Assembly: GCF_027947595.1 (NCBI RefSeq)
Contig: NZ_CP116257.1
Span: forward strand, 2,046,001 to 2,110,000
Source: Streptomyces lienomycini
GTDB taxonomy: Bacteria; Actinomycetota; Actinomycetes; Streptomycetales; Streptomycetaceae
Direction of reading: 5' to 3'
Length of the DNA: 64,000 nt
The position numbers and the translations under genes were made by a program. This document shows, one piece after another, positions 8,380 to 18,161 of the stretch (the first letter of the stretch is position 1; each line of letters opens with the position of its first letter). The notes under the pieces are model-generated. The model searched no databases, was not told the DNA's origin, and saw only the letters and a list, made by a program, of their open reading frames with translations.

Positions 8380-10589
8380 CGCGCCCCCGCCGTGTCGCCC
8401 GCCGCGGTCCGAGCCAGCGTCACCAGCACACCACCGGCCAGGCCCGCCCCGACGGCGAGGGTGGCCGCGGTCGTGGCGACCAGCGACTCCAGCGGCACCG
8501 GCATCGGCCCGCCGGTCCGCACGGCCCCGACGAACGCGGCCAGTTCGGCGTTCTGGCCCTTGTCCCGGGCCTTGGGCAGCCGCGAACTGACCCACCGCCT
8601 GCGGCCGTCCCAGACCGAGGCCCGCACGAAGTCGTCCAGCCGCAGCACCCTGCCGTCCGCGACCAGGTCCAGGGTCTCCTTGGGGAAGCCCGCAGCGCCC
8701 GTGGTGACATAACTGACGGTCGCGGTGGACTCGTCCGGGTAGCGCAGGACGACGTGGAGATCCTCGTTGCCCGAGGCGGCGACCGCGTACACCGACACCG
8801 GGTCGGCGCCGAGCAGCCAGCTCGCCGTGTCGACGAAGTGCCCGCCCTCGCCCGCGAACCGCGAGCCCTCGGTGCCCTGCCGAAGGTACCAGCTGCCGTG
8901 GTCGAGCCGGCCCGCGTTGACCAGGTAGCGCAGGCTCGCCGGACCGGTGCGCTCCCCGAACCGCGTCCTGGCCTCCTGGAGCAGGGGCGCGAAGCGGCGG
9001 TTGAAGCCCACCTGCAGCCGGTCGTTGCCGGACTCCTCCACCGCGGCGAGCACCCCGGCCAGCTCCTCCTCGGTGAGGGCCAGGGGCTTCTCCACGAACA
9101 CCGCCTTGCCGGCCAGCAGCGCCCGCCGGGTCAGGTCGGCGTGCGAGCTGTGCCGGGTGACCACGAACACCGCGTCGACGGACTCGTCGCCGAGCACGGC
9201 GTCGAGGTCGGTGGTCGCCCCGGCGAAGCCGAACTTCCGCTGCGCGTTGGCCGCGGACAGCGCCGTCGTGGTGACGACCGTCGACAGCTCGACGCCGTCG
9301 CGCCCCGCGAGGTGCGGCAGCAGCATCGACGTCGCGTAGTTCCCGGCGCCGACGAACGCGACGCGCACCGGCCGGTTCGCGACCCGGGCCGGGGCGGGCG
9401 CCCCGACCCCCGGCCGCACCGCGGGCACCGCCACCGTCGGCGCCGCCGCCCCCGGCTCCGCCGTAGCCCCGGGGTACCGGAACAGCACGGCCACGGCCTT
9501 CACCTCGCCGTCCTTCAGCCCGCGGTACGTCTCGACGGCGTCGTCGAAGTCGGCGACCCGGGAGACCAGCGGCTCCACGTCGACGCGGCCGCGGGCGACC
9601 AGATCGAGGAAGCACGCCAGATTGCGGCGCTCGGTCCAGCGGACGTAGCCGATCGGGTAGTCGCGCCCCTCCAGCTCGTACTCCGGGTCATAGCGGCCGG
9701 GGCCGTAACTGCGGGAGAACCGGACGTCCAGCTCCTTCTCGTAGTACGCGTTCCACGGCAGGTCCAGGCGGCACTTGCCGATGTCCACGACCCGGCCCCG
9801 GTCCCGGCACAGCCGGGCGGCCAGCTCGACGGGCTGGTTGCTGCCGCCGCCCGCGGCCAGATACACCTGGTCCACACCGTGACCGTCGGTCAGTTCGGCG
9901 ACCGCGCTCTCCACGGCCGCCGACGCGGGGTCGCCGCAGGCCGCCGCGCCCAGCCGCTCGGCCAGCTCGCAGCGCTCCGCGTCCGGGTCGGCCCCGACGA
10001 CACGCACCCCCGAGGCGGCCAGCAACTGCACCACCAGCTGCCCGATCAGCCCCAGCCCGACCACCAGGGCCACCTCGCCGAGCCGCGACTCGCCCTGGCG
10101 CACCCCCTGCAACGCGATCGACCCGACGGTGCCGAAGGCCGCGTGCCGCGGCGCGAGACCGTCCGGCACCGGGGCGTAGAGGTTCTTCGGCACCCAGTTC
10201 AACTCGGCGTGCAGCGCGTGCTCGTTGCCCGCGCAGGCCACGAGGTCGCCGACCTTCACGTCGTCGATCCCCGCGCCGACCTCCTCGACCACCCCGCACA
10301 GCGAGTAGCCCAGCGGCGTGTAGGAGTCCAGCTTGCCCATCACCTTGCGGTAGGTGGCGGGCACCCCGTTGGTGGCCACGCTCTGCACGACCTTGGCCAC
10401 CTGGTCCGGCCGCGAGCGGGCCTTGCCCACCATCGACATGCCGGCCTCGGACACCTTCATCAGCTCGGTCCCGGTGGAGATCAGCGAGTACGCGCTCCGC
10501 ACCAGCACACCGCCCGGCTTGCACCCCGGCACGGGCACGTCGAGCAGCGCCAGCTCGCCGCTCTTGTAGTTCTGCACAACCTGTTTCAC
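8376..10589 (-). CDS. Bi-domain oxidoreductase (zinc-type alcohol dehydrogenase plus Gfo/Idh/MocA)
   Basis: A 737-residue fusion. Residues 1-370 form a medium-chain dehydrogenase domain (GYSLCGVVEEVG, Rossmann motif VVGLGLIGQLVVQLL). After a Pro/Ala linker, residues 405-720 form a Gfo/Idh/MocA-type domain (VAFVGAGNYATSMLLPHLAG, and EKPLALT with the family lysine). Such fusions occur in polysaccharide clusters next to heparinase II/III genes and are thought to oxidise and reduce sugars or sugar nucleotides, but their substrate is not established. The GTG start lies 16 bp after the amidotransferase stop and its stop overlaps the heparinase-like gene. The fused domains suggest a coupled two-step redox change such as epimerisation. 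Confidence 0.88.
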   Translation of the reverse strand: MKQVVQNYKSGELALLDVPVPGCKPGGVLVRSAYSLISTGTELMKVSEAGMSMVGKARSRPDQVAKVVQSVATNGVPATYRKVMGKLDSYTPLGYSLCGVVEEVGAGIDDVKVGDLVACAGNEHALHAELNWVPKNLYAPVPDGLAPRHAAFGTVGSIALQGVRQGESRLGEVALVVGLGLIGQLVVQLLAASGVRVVGADPDAERCELAERLGAAACGDPASAAVESAVAELTDGHGVDQVYLAAGGGSNQPVELAARLCRDRGRVVDIGKCRLDLPWNAYYEKELDVRFSRSYGPGRYDPEYELEGRDYPIGYVRWTERRNLACFLDLVARGRVDVEPLVSRVADFDDAVETYRGLKDGEVKAVAVLFRYPGATAEPGAAAPTVAVPAVRPGVGAPAPARVANRPVRVAFVGAGNYATSMLLPHLAGRDGVELSTVVTTTALSAANAQRKFGFAGATTDLDAVLGDESVDAVFVVTRHSSHADLTRRALLAGKAVFVEKPLALTEEELAGVLAAVEESGNDRLQVGFNRRFAPLLQEARTRFGERTGPASLRYLVNAGRLDHGSWYLRQGTEGSRFAGEGGHFVDTASWLLGADPVSVYAVAASGNEDLHVVLRYPDESTATVSYVTTGAAGFPKETLDLVADGRVLRLDDFVRASVWDGRRRWVSSRLPKARDKGQNAELAAFVGAVRTGGPMPVPLESLVATTAATLAVGAGLAGGVLVTLARTAAGDTAGAR

Positions 10590-10605
10590 CGGAAGTCCTC
10601 TGTCT

Positions 10606-12540
10606 CTACGCCGTCGGGGAAGGGGTCGGGCCGGACCCGGAGGTCGCGCCGCGGTACCAGTACTCGAGGGTCAGCACGTGCCACAGATGCTTGGAGAAGT
10701 CCTGCTGTCCGGCGGCGTCCTCGGCGACCATGCGCGCCAGCGCGTCGCGGCGCAGGATCCCGGATCTGACCAGCTCGCCGTCGTTCACCACCTCGCGCAC
10801 CAGCGGCGCGAGGTCCCGACTCATCCAGGCCCGCAGCGGGGCGCTGAACAGGCCCTTGGGCCGGTACACGATCTCCCGGGGCAGCACCGAGACGGCCGCC
10901 TCCTTGAGGACCGCCTTGCCCTGCCGTCCGGCGATCTTGCGGTCGCCCGGCACGGCGAACGCCGCCTCCACCACGTCGACGTCCACGTACGGCACCCGCA
11001 CCTCGGTCGACGCGGCCATGCTGGAGCGGTCCGTGTAGGCGAGGTTCAGGCCCGGCAGGAACATCCGGGCGTCGCCCAGGCACATGCGGTTGACGAAGTC
11101 GTCGAGGTCGTTGTCCCGGTAGACGTCCGCGTGCTCGGTCAGCACGTCGTCGACCGTCCCCGCGAGATCCGGATCGACCAGGGAGAGCAGCTCGTCCCGG
11201 TCGTACATGGTGTAACTGCGCCGGAACGCCGTCTCCTCCGGCAGATCGGCGAAGGAGAGGAACCGCTTCGCGAAGCGCACCGACCTGAGCCCCCGGCGGG
11301 ACGTGGCGACCGGCAGCCGCCCGACGGCCGCCGACACCCCGCGCCGCAGGGGCCGCGGGACGCGCTGGTAGCGCAGCGCGAGCAGATTGGCCAGGTGCTT
11401 GCGGTACCCGGCGAACAGCTCGTCCGCGCCCATCCCGGACAGCATCACCTTGACCCCGGCCTCCCGGGCGGCCGAGCAGATCAGGAAGGTGTTGATCGCG
11501 GCGGGGTCGCCGATCGGCTCGTCCAGGTGGTACGTCATCCGGGGCAGCAGGTCCAGGACGTCCGGGGCGATCTCGATCTCGTGCAGGTCCACGCCGAACC
11601 GCTCGGCCACCTGCCGCGCGTAGCGCAGGTCGTCCGGCATCGCCTCGAACCGGGCGTCCTCGGCGCGGAACCCGATGGTGTAGGCGGAGATCCCCGGCCG
11701 GTGGCGGGCCGCCAGCGCGGTCAGGTAGCTGGAGTCCAGACCGCCGGACAGGAACGTCGCCACGGGCACGTCGGAGAGCAGATGGCGCCGGGTCGACTCC
11801 TCGACGACGGCCGCGAGGTCCGGCACCTCGCCGCTCCGGGCCCGCTCGGCGCCCCGGGCGGCGACGTCCCGCAGCCTCCAGTACCGGCCGCGCTCCACCC
11901 GGCCGTCGGCCCGGCACCGCAGCCAGCTGCCCGGCGGCAGCTTCTCCGCCTCGCGGAACGCGCACCGCGAGTCCGGCACCCAGTAGTACAGCAGGGAGGC
12001 CACCAGCGCCGCGTGGTCCACCTCCAGCTTCCCGCCGGTCACCGCGGCGAGCGCCTTCAGCTCGGAGGCGAACACCAGGCCCTCGCCGCGCCGCAGCAGG
12101 AACAGCGGCTTGATCCCCAACTGGTCGCGGGCGAGCACCAGATCACCGGTGCGCTCGTCGAAGACCGCGAACGCGAACATGCCGCGCAGCCGGGGCAGGC
12201 AGTCCGTGCCCCACCGCCGCCAGGCCTCCAGCAGCACCTCGCTGTCGGACGTGCCGCGAAAGCGCACCCCGGCGGCCGCCAACTCGGTGCGCAGCTCGGG
12301 CGCGTTGTACAGCTCGCCGTTGTACGTGAGGACGAGGCCGTCCGAGACCATCGGCTGGGCGCCGGTGTCGGACAGGTCGATGATGGCCAGCCGGCGGTGC
12401 CCGAGGTGCACCTCGCCGTCACCGGCCGCGTGGCTGTACCGTCCCGCCCCGTCCGGACCGCGGTGGGCGAGGACGTCGGTGAGCCGGTCGGTCACGGCCT
12501 TCCCGTCCGGCCAGCGGTAGGTGCCTGCGATGCCACACAT
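10606..12540 (-). CDS. Glutamine-hydrolysing asparagine synthase family amidotransferase
   Basis: A 644-residue class II amidotransferase. The mature N-terminal nucleophile is Cys2 (MCGIAG), with the glutaminase domain to about residue 210 (RGPDG, RLAIIDLS, YNGELYN) and the synthetase domain behind it carrying the ATP-pyrophosphatase loop SGGLDSS. In primary metabolism this fold makes asparagine. In polysaccharide clusters homologues transfer ammonia to sugar carboxylates, and here a uronate could be supplied by the nucleotide-sugar dehydrogenase four genes upstream. The start ATG lies 2 bp after the Wzz-like gene. Amidation of a uronic acid is inferred; a housekeeping AsnB role is less likely given the context. 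Confidence 0.9.
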   Translation of the reverse strand: MCGIAGTYRWPDGKAVTDRLTDVLAHRGPDGAGRYSHAAGDGEVHLGHRRLAIIDLSDTGAQPMVSDGLVLTYNGELYNAPELRTELAAAGVRFRGTSDSEVLLEAWRRWGTDCLPRLRGMFAFAVFDERTGDLVLARDQLGIKPLFLLRRGEGLVFASELKALAAVTGGKLEVDHAALVASLLYYWVPDSRCAFREAEKLPPGSWLRCRADGRVERGRYWRLRDVAARGAERARSGEVPDLAAVVEESTRRHLLSDVPVATFLSGGLDSSYLTALAARHRPGISAYTIGFRAEDARFEAMPDDLRYARQVAERFGVDLHEIEIAPDVLDLLPRMTYHLDEPIGDPAAINTFLICSAAREAGVKVMLSGMGADELFAGYRKHLANLLALRYQRVPRPLRRGVSAAVGRLPVATSRRGLRSVRFAKRFLSFADLPEETAFRRSYTMYDRDELLSLVDPDLAGTVDDVLTEHADVYRDNDLDDFVNRMCLGDARMFLPGLNLAYTDRSSMAASTEVRVPYVDVDVVEAAFAVPGDRKIAGRQGKAVLKEAAVSVLPREIVYRPKGLFSAPLRAWMSRDLAPLVREVVNDGELVRSGILRRDALARMVAEDAAGQQDFSKHLWHVLTLEYWYRGATSGSGPTPSPTA

Positions 12541-12542
12541 GT

Positions 12543-14069
12543 CTAGCGTGCCTCCTGGTCGCTGTCCGGAACCCCGGCCGGCGCCGACGGCCGCTCGGGC
12601 CGCGGCCGGCCGGTCCCGTTGTGCCGGGCCCGCCGCTCGTCGGGGCCGCGCGGGGCGAGGGTCGCCCCGTCCCACAGGGTGCCGTCGGTCCGGTCCCGCG
12701 GATCGGGGTCGATCAGCACCACCCCGATCACCTCGACGCGCTGGTCCGCGAGCTGCCGCGCCACGGTGTGCAGCCAGGCGGCGCTGCCGTGCCCGGCCCG
12801 CACGACGAGCACCGTCCGGTCGCCGAGGTGGCGCAGGTCGGTCCACGCCGTGCCGGGCGCGACCGAGCCCACGCCGAGCCGGCGTGTCTGCCGCGGTTCG
12901 GCGGCGGCACGCTCGCCGTCGACCACGGGCGGTCCGCCCGACTTCCCGCGGGCGTCGGCGAGTCGGGTGCCGGGCAGGCCGTCGACGACGACCACGGGTC
13001 CGTCCTCGGCCAGCGCCCCGGCGACGTCCAGCGCGATCACGCTCGTGCCGCGCGCACAGCCCAGCTCCAGCAGCGACACCGGTTCCGCGGAGCGGCGCAC
13101 GAGGCGCGTCAGGGTCCCGGTGAGCCGTTCGCGGGCCGCCCGGGTCCGCCGGCGCTGCCACCGCCCGCCCGGCCGGCGGGGTGCGCGGCGCAGTTCCGCG
13201 AGGACGGAGGCGCCCAGGTTCGCCGCGATCTCCCGGCGCAGCACGGGGCGGTCCGCCACCACCGCGGAGACCGCGGCCAGCGCCAGCCCGAGCACGAGGC
13301 CGAGGACGAGCCCGATCGCGGCGTCGGTGGCGAGGGCCCTGGGCAGCGAGTGCCGCACCGCGCGCGGCGCGTCCACGATCTGCGTCCCGGCGACGACCCT
13401 CGGCGCCCCGGTGCGCGCCTCGGCGGCACGCTGGTCGAACTCGGCGATGCGCGAGTCGAGTTCGGCCCGGCGGGCGAAGAGCGTCTCGAGGCTCGCCGAC
13501 GCCGTCGGGTCGGTGTCCGGAGAGCGGCCCCCGATGGCCCTGTTGACCTCGGCGAGTTCGTCCCGCATGCGGTCGCGCTGGTCGAGCAGGGCCTTGGACT
13601 CGGCCGCCGCGGCCTCCCGCATCCGCCTCACATGGTCCGCGACGAACGCGTCGGCCAGCGCCTTGGCCCGGGCCACCGCCTCCGCGTCGGTGTCACCCGT
13701 CACCTCGATCCGCAGCAGGTTGTTGGTCAGGCCGGTGCCCCGGTAGTCCCGCATGAAGTCCTCCGGCTTCTGCGAGGAACCGAGGGCGCGCAGGGCCCGG
13801 TCGGCGATCTGCGTGGTCGTCAGCAGTTCGACGTCGGTGCGGATCAGCGTTCCGGTGTCGTTCGGCTGGTCCTCCTGGTGCGCGACCAGCACCTTGGTCT
13901 CCGCGGTCGGCGCCGGCGGCAGCAGGACGGCCACCGCCGCTCCCGCCAGCATCCCCAGCAGCGCCAGACAGCACCACAGGCGGCGGCGCCTGCGCACCGC
14001 CACCACCAGCGACTGCAGGTCCAGCAGCGGAGCGGCGGCCGACGACTGCGCGGTCGGGCTCGTCGTCAC
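12543..14069 (-). CDS. Wzz-like chain-length protein with P-loop-less kinase-like domain
   Basis: A 508-residue polysaccharide co-polymerase. It has a cytoplasmic Arg-rich start, a first membrane helix (residues about 33-53), a long extracytoplasmic coiled region (60-250) and a second helix around AIGLVLGLVLGLALAAVSAVVA. The C-terminal 200 residues follow the fold order of bacterial tyrosine kinases (VVVVDG, VVLIDPDP), but the Walker A position reads LGCARGTSV, with no GKS/T lysine. It is therefore probably a non-catalytic kinase relative controlling chain length. The GTG start overlaps the stop of the related upstream gene. Many Wzz proteins in Gram-positives pair with an active kinase; none is visible in this window. 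Confidence 0.82.
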   Translation of the reverse strand: MTTSPTAQSSAAAPLLDLQSLVVAVRRRRRLWCCLALLGMLAGAAVAVLLPPAPTAETKVLVAHQEDQPNDTGTLIRTDVELLTTTQIADRALRALGSSQKPEDFMRDYRGTGLTNNLLRIEVTGDTDAEAVARAKALADAFVADHVRRMREAAAAESKALLDQRDRMRDELAEVNRAIGGRSPDTDPTASASLETLFARRAELDSRIAEFDQRAAEARTGAPRVVAGTQIVDAPRAVRHSLPRALATDAAIGLVLGLVLGLALAAVSAVVADRPVLRREIAANLGASVLAELRRAPRRPGGRWQRRRTRAARERLTGTLTRLVRRSAEPVSLLELGCARGTSVIALDVAGALAEDGPVVVVDGLPGTRLADARGKSGGPPVVDGERAAAEPRQTRRLGVGSVAPGTAWTDLRHLGDRTVLVVRAGHGSAAWLHTVARQLADQRVEVIGVVLIDPDPRDRTDGTLWDGATLAPRGPDERRARHNGTGRPRPERPSAPAGVPDSDQEAR

Positions 14070-15523
14070 ACGGAACCTCCCGTCACCCGGCCGCGGACCG
14101 CGTCCGCCGTGGTCGGGCCGGCCGCCTTCGCGTCCGCGGCATCCGCGTCCCCGTCCGTGTCCGCGTTGGCGGCGTCGGCGTCGGCGGCGTTCGCGTCGGC
14201 CGCGGGGCGGCCCGCGGGCGGACGGCCGGCGGAGCGCGCCGGACGCGTGCGGACCGTGCCGGCGACGACGACCCCGACGACCTCGTGGCCGCCGTCCGCA
14301 CACGCCTCGCCGATGCCGGTGAGTTCCTCCGCGGTCCAGCTGCCCGCGCTCAGCACGACCAGGGCACCGGACTCGGTGTCGCGGTCGGGCACCATCGGCC
14401 GGGACACCGACACCGGCGCCACCCGCAGCAGCGGATCGCCCTGCGCCTCGGTGACCAGCCGTCCGGCGGCCCGGCGGGCGGTCTCGTCGCCGTCCGGGAC
14501 GACCACCAGCAGCCGCCGGGGGGCCGGCTGCCGGTCCCGCAGCCGGGCACACACCCGCCGGTAGCGGACGCCCGCGTCGGCCTCGGTGCCCGGCGTCCGC
14601 GGGTCCGGCAGGTCCCACCGGGTGTCGGTGCCCAGGATCCGGCGCGTCCGCGCTCGCGCGCCGCGGGCCTTCACCCGGTGCGCGGCCCGTTCATGGGCCA
14701 CGTCGACGGTGCCCAGCAGTGCCGAGCCCAGCACCGCGGCGATCTCCGCCTCGCCGCGCGGCCGGCGGTCGACCCGTGCGGCGGCGAGGTGACCGACGAC
14801 CGCGAGCACGAGGAACAGCAGCGCCCCGCCCCCGACGAGCTGCACCCGCGTCGGGGGTGCCTCGCCGGTCGGCCGGGCCGCCGGTCCCATGACGACCATG
14901 CCGGCCCGGTGGTTCGCCGATTCCGTCTCGTCCAGCTTCTGCACGGCCTCCTGCAGCGCGGTGCGCAGCTGCTCGAGTTCGGTGCGCGCCTGCACGCTCT
15001 CCACGGTCTGCCCCGGATCGGCGGAGGCGGCCAGCTCGCTGATGCGGCGGTTGGTCTCAGCCACCTGCTCCCGCAGCGTCTCGGGTGCCGTCGCGCCGGT
15101 GCCGGCGCCGCCGCCCGCGATCCGCGCGGCGTAGGCGACGAACTGCTGGGCCACCTGGTCGGAGAGTCGCTGGGCGCGCTCCGGGCTCTCGTCCGTGCCC
15201 GAGATCTTGATGATGTTCCCGTCGGCGGCCTTGGCGCTCACCCGGTCCCGCAGCTCGCGGCCGTCGACGCCGGGCAGGCGGAGCGCGGCGGCGGCGCGGT
15301 CGACCACCGCCGAACTGGTCGCGACCTCCGCCTGGGTCAGCAGCTCGCGCTCCTCCCACTGCCCCGGCAGCAGGACGGACGCCGACGCCGTGTAGCGCGG
15401 CGGGAACAGCAGCGAGACGCCGTAGCCGACGAGGGCGCCGACCACCACGAGGACGGCGAGCAGGCGCCGCCTGCGACGGAGCATCCGCCCGATCGTGACC
15501 AGGCGTATCGTGTCATCGCTCAA
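14066..15523 (-). CDS. Second Wzz-like chain-length protein
   Basis: A 485-residue polysaccharide co-polymerase, paralogous in layout to its downstream neighbour. It has helix 1 after an RRRRR patch (residues 18-22), an extracytoplasmic helical domain with EERELLTQAEVATSSAVVDR, and helix 2 around GGGALLFLVLAVVGHLAAA. The C-terminal cytoplasmic part (LLVVVPDGDETARRAAGRL) resembles a degenerate kinase fold without a P-loop. It ends in an Ala/Asp/Asn repeat tract (about residues 440-470). The start is a TTG overlapping the upstream glycosyltransferase stop (TTGA); no other in-frame start precedes the positively charged N-terminus. Confidence 0.8.
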   Translation of the reverse strand: MSDDTIRLVTIGRMLRRRRRLLAVLVVVGALVGYGVSLLFPPRYTASASVLLPGQWEERELLTQAEVATSSAVVDRAAAALRLPGVDGRELRDRVSAKAADGNIIKISGTDESPERAQRLSDQVAQQFVAYAARIAGGGAGTGATAPETLREQVAETNRRISELAASADPGQTVESVQARTELEQLRTALQEAVQKLDETESANHRAGMVVMGPAARPTGEAPPTRVQLVGGGALLFLVLAVVGHLAAARVDRRPRGEAEIAAVLGSALLGTVDVAHERAAHRVKARGARARTRRILGTDTRWDLPDPRTPGTEADAGVRYRRVCARLRDRQPAPRRLLVVVPDGDETARRAAGRLVTEAQGDPLLRVAPVSVSRPMVPDRDTESGALVVLSAGSWTAEELTGIGEACADGGHEVVGVVVAGTVRTRPARSAGRPPAGRPAADANAADADAANADTDGDADAADAKAAGPTTADAVRGRVTGGSV

Positions 15524-16785
15524 CGGCGCTGCCTTCTCCCTGTGCCGAGCGGGCCGCCCGCCGGCACCGGCCCGCGGTCACGGCAGGCGGCGGCGTACGC
15601 GGCGAGCAGCGACGCCTGCGAATGCCGCCAGGAGAGCGGTCCGTCGATCCGCTCCTGGCCGATCTTGCCCATCCGGGCCCGCTTCTCCGGGTCGTCCAGC
15701 AACCCCGCGACGAGCCGGGCGAACTCGCCCTCGTCGTTGGCGGGCGCGTAGACGGCGGCCTCACCGGCGGAGACCCGCGCCTCCCGCAGCTCGAAGGAGA
15801 CGATCGGCCGGCCCATCGCCATGTACTCCAGGACCTTGTTCATGGTCGACACGTCGTTGAGCGGATTGCGCGGGTCGGGGGAGAGGCACACGTCCGCGGT
15901 GGACAGGTAGCGCACCAGGTCGGCGTCCGGAACGCGCCCGGTGAACTCCACCTGCCCGTCGAGGCCGAGCCGCCGGGACAGCTCCACCATCGCGTCGAAG
16001 GCGTCGCCGGAACCGACGAACACCGCGTGCCAGTCGGTCCGCCCGAGGTCGTCGCGCAGCTTCGCCAGGGCCCGCAGGGCGTAGTCGACACCGTCCTGGG
16101 GGCCCATGACGCCCAGGTAGCACAGCAGGTGCGGCTTGCCCCGCTTCAACTCCGGTTCCGCCGGGACCGGTTGGAAGCGGTCGGTGGCCGGTGCGCTGCG
16201 CACCACGAACACGTCCTCCGGCCGCCGCCGGCCGCGGCGCACGGCGACGTCCCGGTAGCTCTCGTTCGTGGCGAGCACGATGTCCGCGGCCCGGTACGTC
16301 ATCCGCTCCAGCGCGCACACGGCGCGGTAGAGCAGGTCCCGGCCGCGGCCGAACCGGGAGAGGTACAGCTCCGGCACCAGGTCGTGCTGGTCGAAGACGA
16401 ACCGCGCGCCGCGCCGCTTCAGCCACAGCGCGGGCAGGAACAGCAGGTCGGGCGGGTTGCAGGCGTGGACCACGTCGACGGGGCCGACCCTGCGGGCCAG
16501 CCGGGCCGTGTGCCAGAGCGCCGAGCCGTACTCCCGCAGGTAGCCGGCCGGTCCTCCGGTGGCCGCGCGCAACGGGTAGCGGTGGATCCGCACCCCGTCG
16601 ACGACCGCCTCCGCCTCGGTGTCCCGTCTGCCGCCCCGGGGGCAGACGACGTGCACCTCCCAGCCCGCGTCGCGCAGCGTCGTGCACTCCTGCCACACCC
16701 GCCGGTCGAAGGGCACCGACAGGTTCTCCACCAGGACCAGCGCGCGCCGCCCCGGCCGCTCGTCGAACGTGCTGTCACCAGGCAA
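15520..16785 (-). CDS. GT4 family glycosyltransferase
   Basis: A 421-residue GT-B glycosyltransferase. The N-terminal acceptor domain has VENLSVPFDRRVWQE and DVVHACNPPDLLF, both common in exopolysaccharide glycosyltransferases of the WcaC/WbuB type. The donor domain has CYLGVMGPQDGVDYALRAL and NDVSTMNKVLEYMAMGRPIV with the conserved glutamate. It probably adds the second sugar to the lipid-phospho-sugar made by the priming transferase. The likely start is a TTG 11 bp inside the end of the dehydrogenase gene; the nearby GTG is out of frame. The stop overlaps the first Wzz-like gene. Confidence 0.88.
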   Translation of the reverse strand: MPGDSTFDERPGRRALVLVENLSVPFDRRVWQECTTLRDAGWEVHVVCPRGGRRDTEAEAVVDGVRIHRYPLRAATGGPAGYLREYGSALWHTARLARRVGPVDVVHACNPPDLLFLPALWLKRRGARFVFDQHDLVPELYLSRFGRGRDLLYRAVCALERMTYRAADIVLATNESYRDVAVRRGRRRPEDVFVVRSAPATDRFQPVPAEPELKRGKPHLLCYLGVMGPQDGVDYALRALAKLRDDLGRTDWHAVFVGSGDAFDAMVELSRRLGLDGQVEFTGRVPDADLVRYLSTADVCLSPDPRNPLNDVSTMNKVLEYMAMGRPIVSFELREARVSAGEAAVYAPANDEGEFARLVAGLLDDPEKRARMGKIGQERIDGPLSWRHSQASLLAAYAAACRDRGPVPAGGPLGTGRRQRR

Positions 16786-18091
16786 GGCCCACGTACCCCG
16801 GTTCGGTCCGGCGCGCGTCGGCGTCGGGAAGGCGGATGAGGTCGACGATCACCGGTCCGTCACCGTGCGGCAGCGCCGCCAGCACGGCCGGGTCCCTGGT
16901 GCCGACCAGGCACACCTCGGCGTGCTCCAGCACCTCGTCGACGGAGTCCGCGAGCAGTTGCGCCAGGTGCGGCAGCCGGGTCTCGACGTACTCGCGGTTG
17001 GCGCCGAGCAGCCGGGACAGGCTCACGTTGGCGTCGTGGATCTTGAGGTCGTATCCCTTGCCGAAGAGTCTCTCCGCCAGTTCGACGAGCGGGCTCTCCC
17101 GGAGGTCGTCGGTGCCGGGTTTGAAGGACAGTCCGAACAGGCCGACCCTGCGCTTGCCGGTGCGCTCGACCAACTCCACCGCGCGCCGCAGGTGTTCGGT
17201 GTTGGAGGGCAGTACGTGGGAGAGGATGGGCACCGAGACGTCGGCCCGCTGCGCGGCGTGGATGAGGCTGCGCAGGTCCTTGGGCAGGCAGGAGCCGCCG
17301 AAGGCGAAGCCGGGGCGCAGGTAGGCGGGGCTGATGTTCAGCTTGCGGTCGGCCAGGAACACGTCCATCACCTGGTGCGAGTCCACCCCGAGGGCCTGGC
17401 AGACCGCGCCCAGTTCGTTGGCGAACCCGATCTTGAGGCCGTGGAAGGCGTTGTCCGCGTACTTGATCGCCTCGGCCGTCGGCACCGGCACCCGGAACAC
17501 CTCGCCGGGCAGGCCGTCGTACAACCGCGCGACCACGTCGCCGCTGGCCGGGTCGAGTTCGCCGATGACGGTCTTGGGCGGGTCGAAGAAGTCCCGCACG
17601 CTCGTGCCCTCGCGCAGGAACTCCGGGTTGACCGCGACCCCGATGTCCACCCCGGCCGTGCCGCCGAGGTACTTCTCCAGGATCGGCACCAGCAGGTTCA
17701 GGCAGGTGCCGGGGAGCATGGTGCTGCGGAACACGACGGTGTGCCGCCCGCCCCGCTCGGCCAGTGCGGCGCCGATCTCCTCGGTGACCCGTTCCAAGTA
17801 CGTCGTGCACAGGCTGCCGTTGGGCTCCGACGGTGTGCCCACGCAGATCAGCGACACCTCGCTGTCCATGATCGCCTCGCGGACGTCGGCGGTGGCGCGC
17901 AGCGCGCCGGTGCCCACGACGTCGGATATCAGCTCGCCGATCCGCTCCTCGACCACCGGTGCCCTGCCGTCGTTGACCAGGTCGACCTTGACCTGGTTCA
18001 CGTCCACCCCGACGACCTCGTGACCCATGCTCGCCAGGCACGCGGCCGACACGCAGCCCACGTAGCCGAGCCCGAAAACGCTGACCCTCAT
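16775..18091 (-). CDS. UDP-glucose/GDP-mannose 6-dehydrogenase family enzyme
   Basis: A 438-residue NAD-dependent nucleotide-sugar dehydrogenase that oxidises the C6 alcohol to a carboxylate, giving a uronic acid donor. Rossmann motif GLGYVGCVSAACLA is at residues 7-20. The catalytic cysteine lies in AFGGSCLPKDLRSL, and IKYADNAFHGLKIGFANE and FKPGTDDLRESP are family signatures. The wording around the cysteine is closest to GDP-mannose dehydrogenases of the AlgD type, but UDP-glucose is possible. A strong GGGGGAGGGG ribosome site precedes ATG. It lies 71 bp after the priming transferase stop, the widest gap in the operon. Confidence 0.92.
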   Translation of the reverse strand: MRVSVFGLGYVGCVSAACLASMGHEVVGVDVNQVKVDLVNDGRAPVVEERIGELISDVVGTGALRATADVREAIMDSEVSLICVGTPSEPNGSLCTTYLERVTEEIGAALAERGGRHTVVFRSTMLPGTCLNLLVPILEKYLGGTAGVDIGVAVNPEFLREGTSVRDFFDPPKTVIGELDPASGDVVARLYDGLPGEVFRVPVPTAEAIKYADNAFHGLKIGFANELGAVCQALGVDSHQVMDVFLADRKLNISPAYLRPGFAFGGSCLPKDLRSLIHAAQRADVSVPILSHVLPSNTEHLRRAVELVERTGKRRVGLFGLSFKPGTDDLRESPLVELAERLFGKGYDLKIHDANVSLSRLLGANREYVETRLPHLAQLLADSVDEVLEHAEVCLVGTRDPAVLAALPHGDGPVIVDLIRLPDADARRTEPGYVGLAW

Positions 18092-18161
18092 GACACACCC
18101 CTCCCCCCACGCGGGCCCTGGTGGCCCGCGGTCCGCGCGCCGGCCCGACGGCCCCCGCGCA

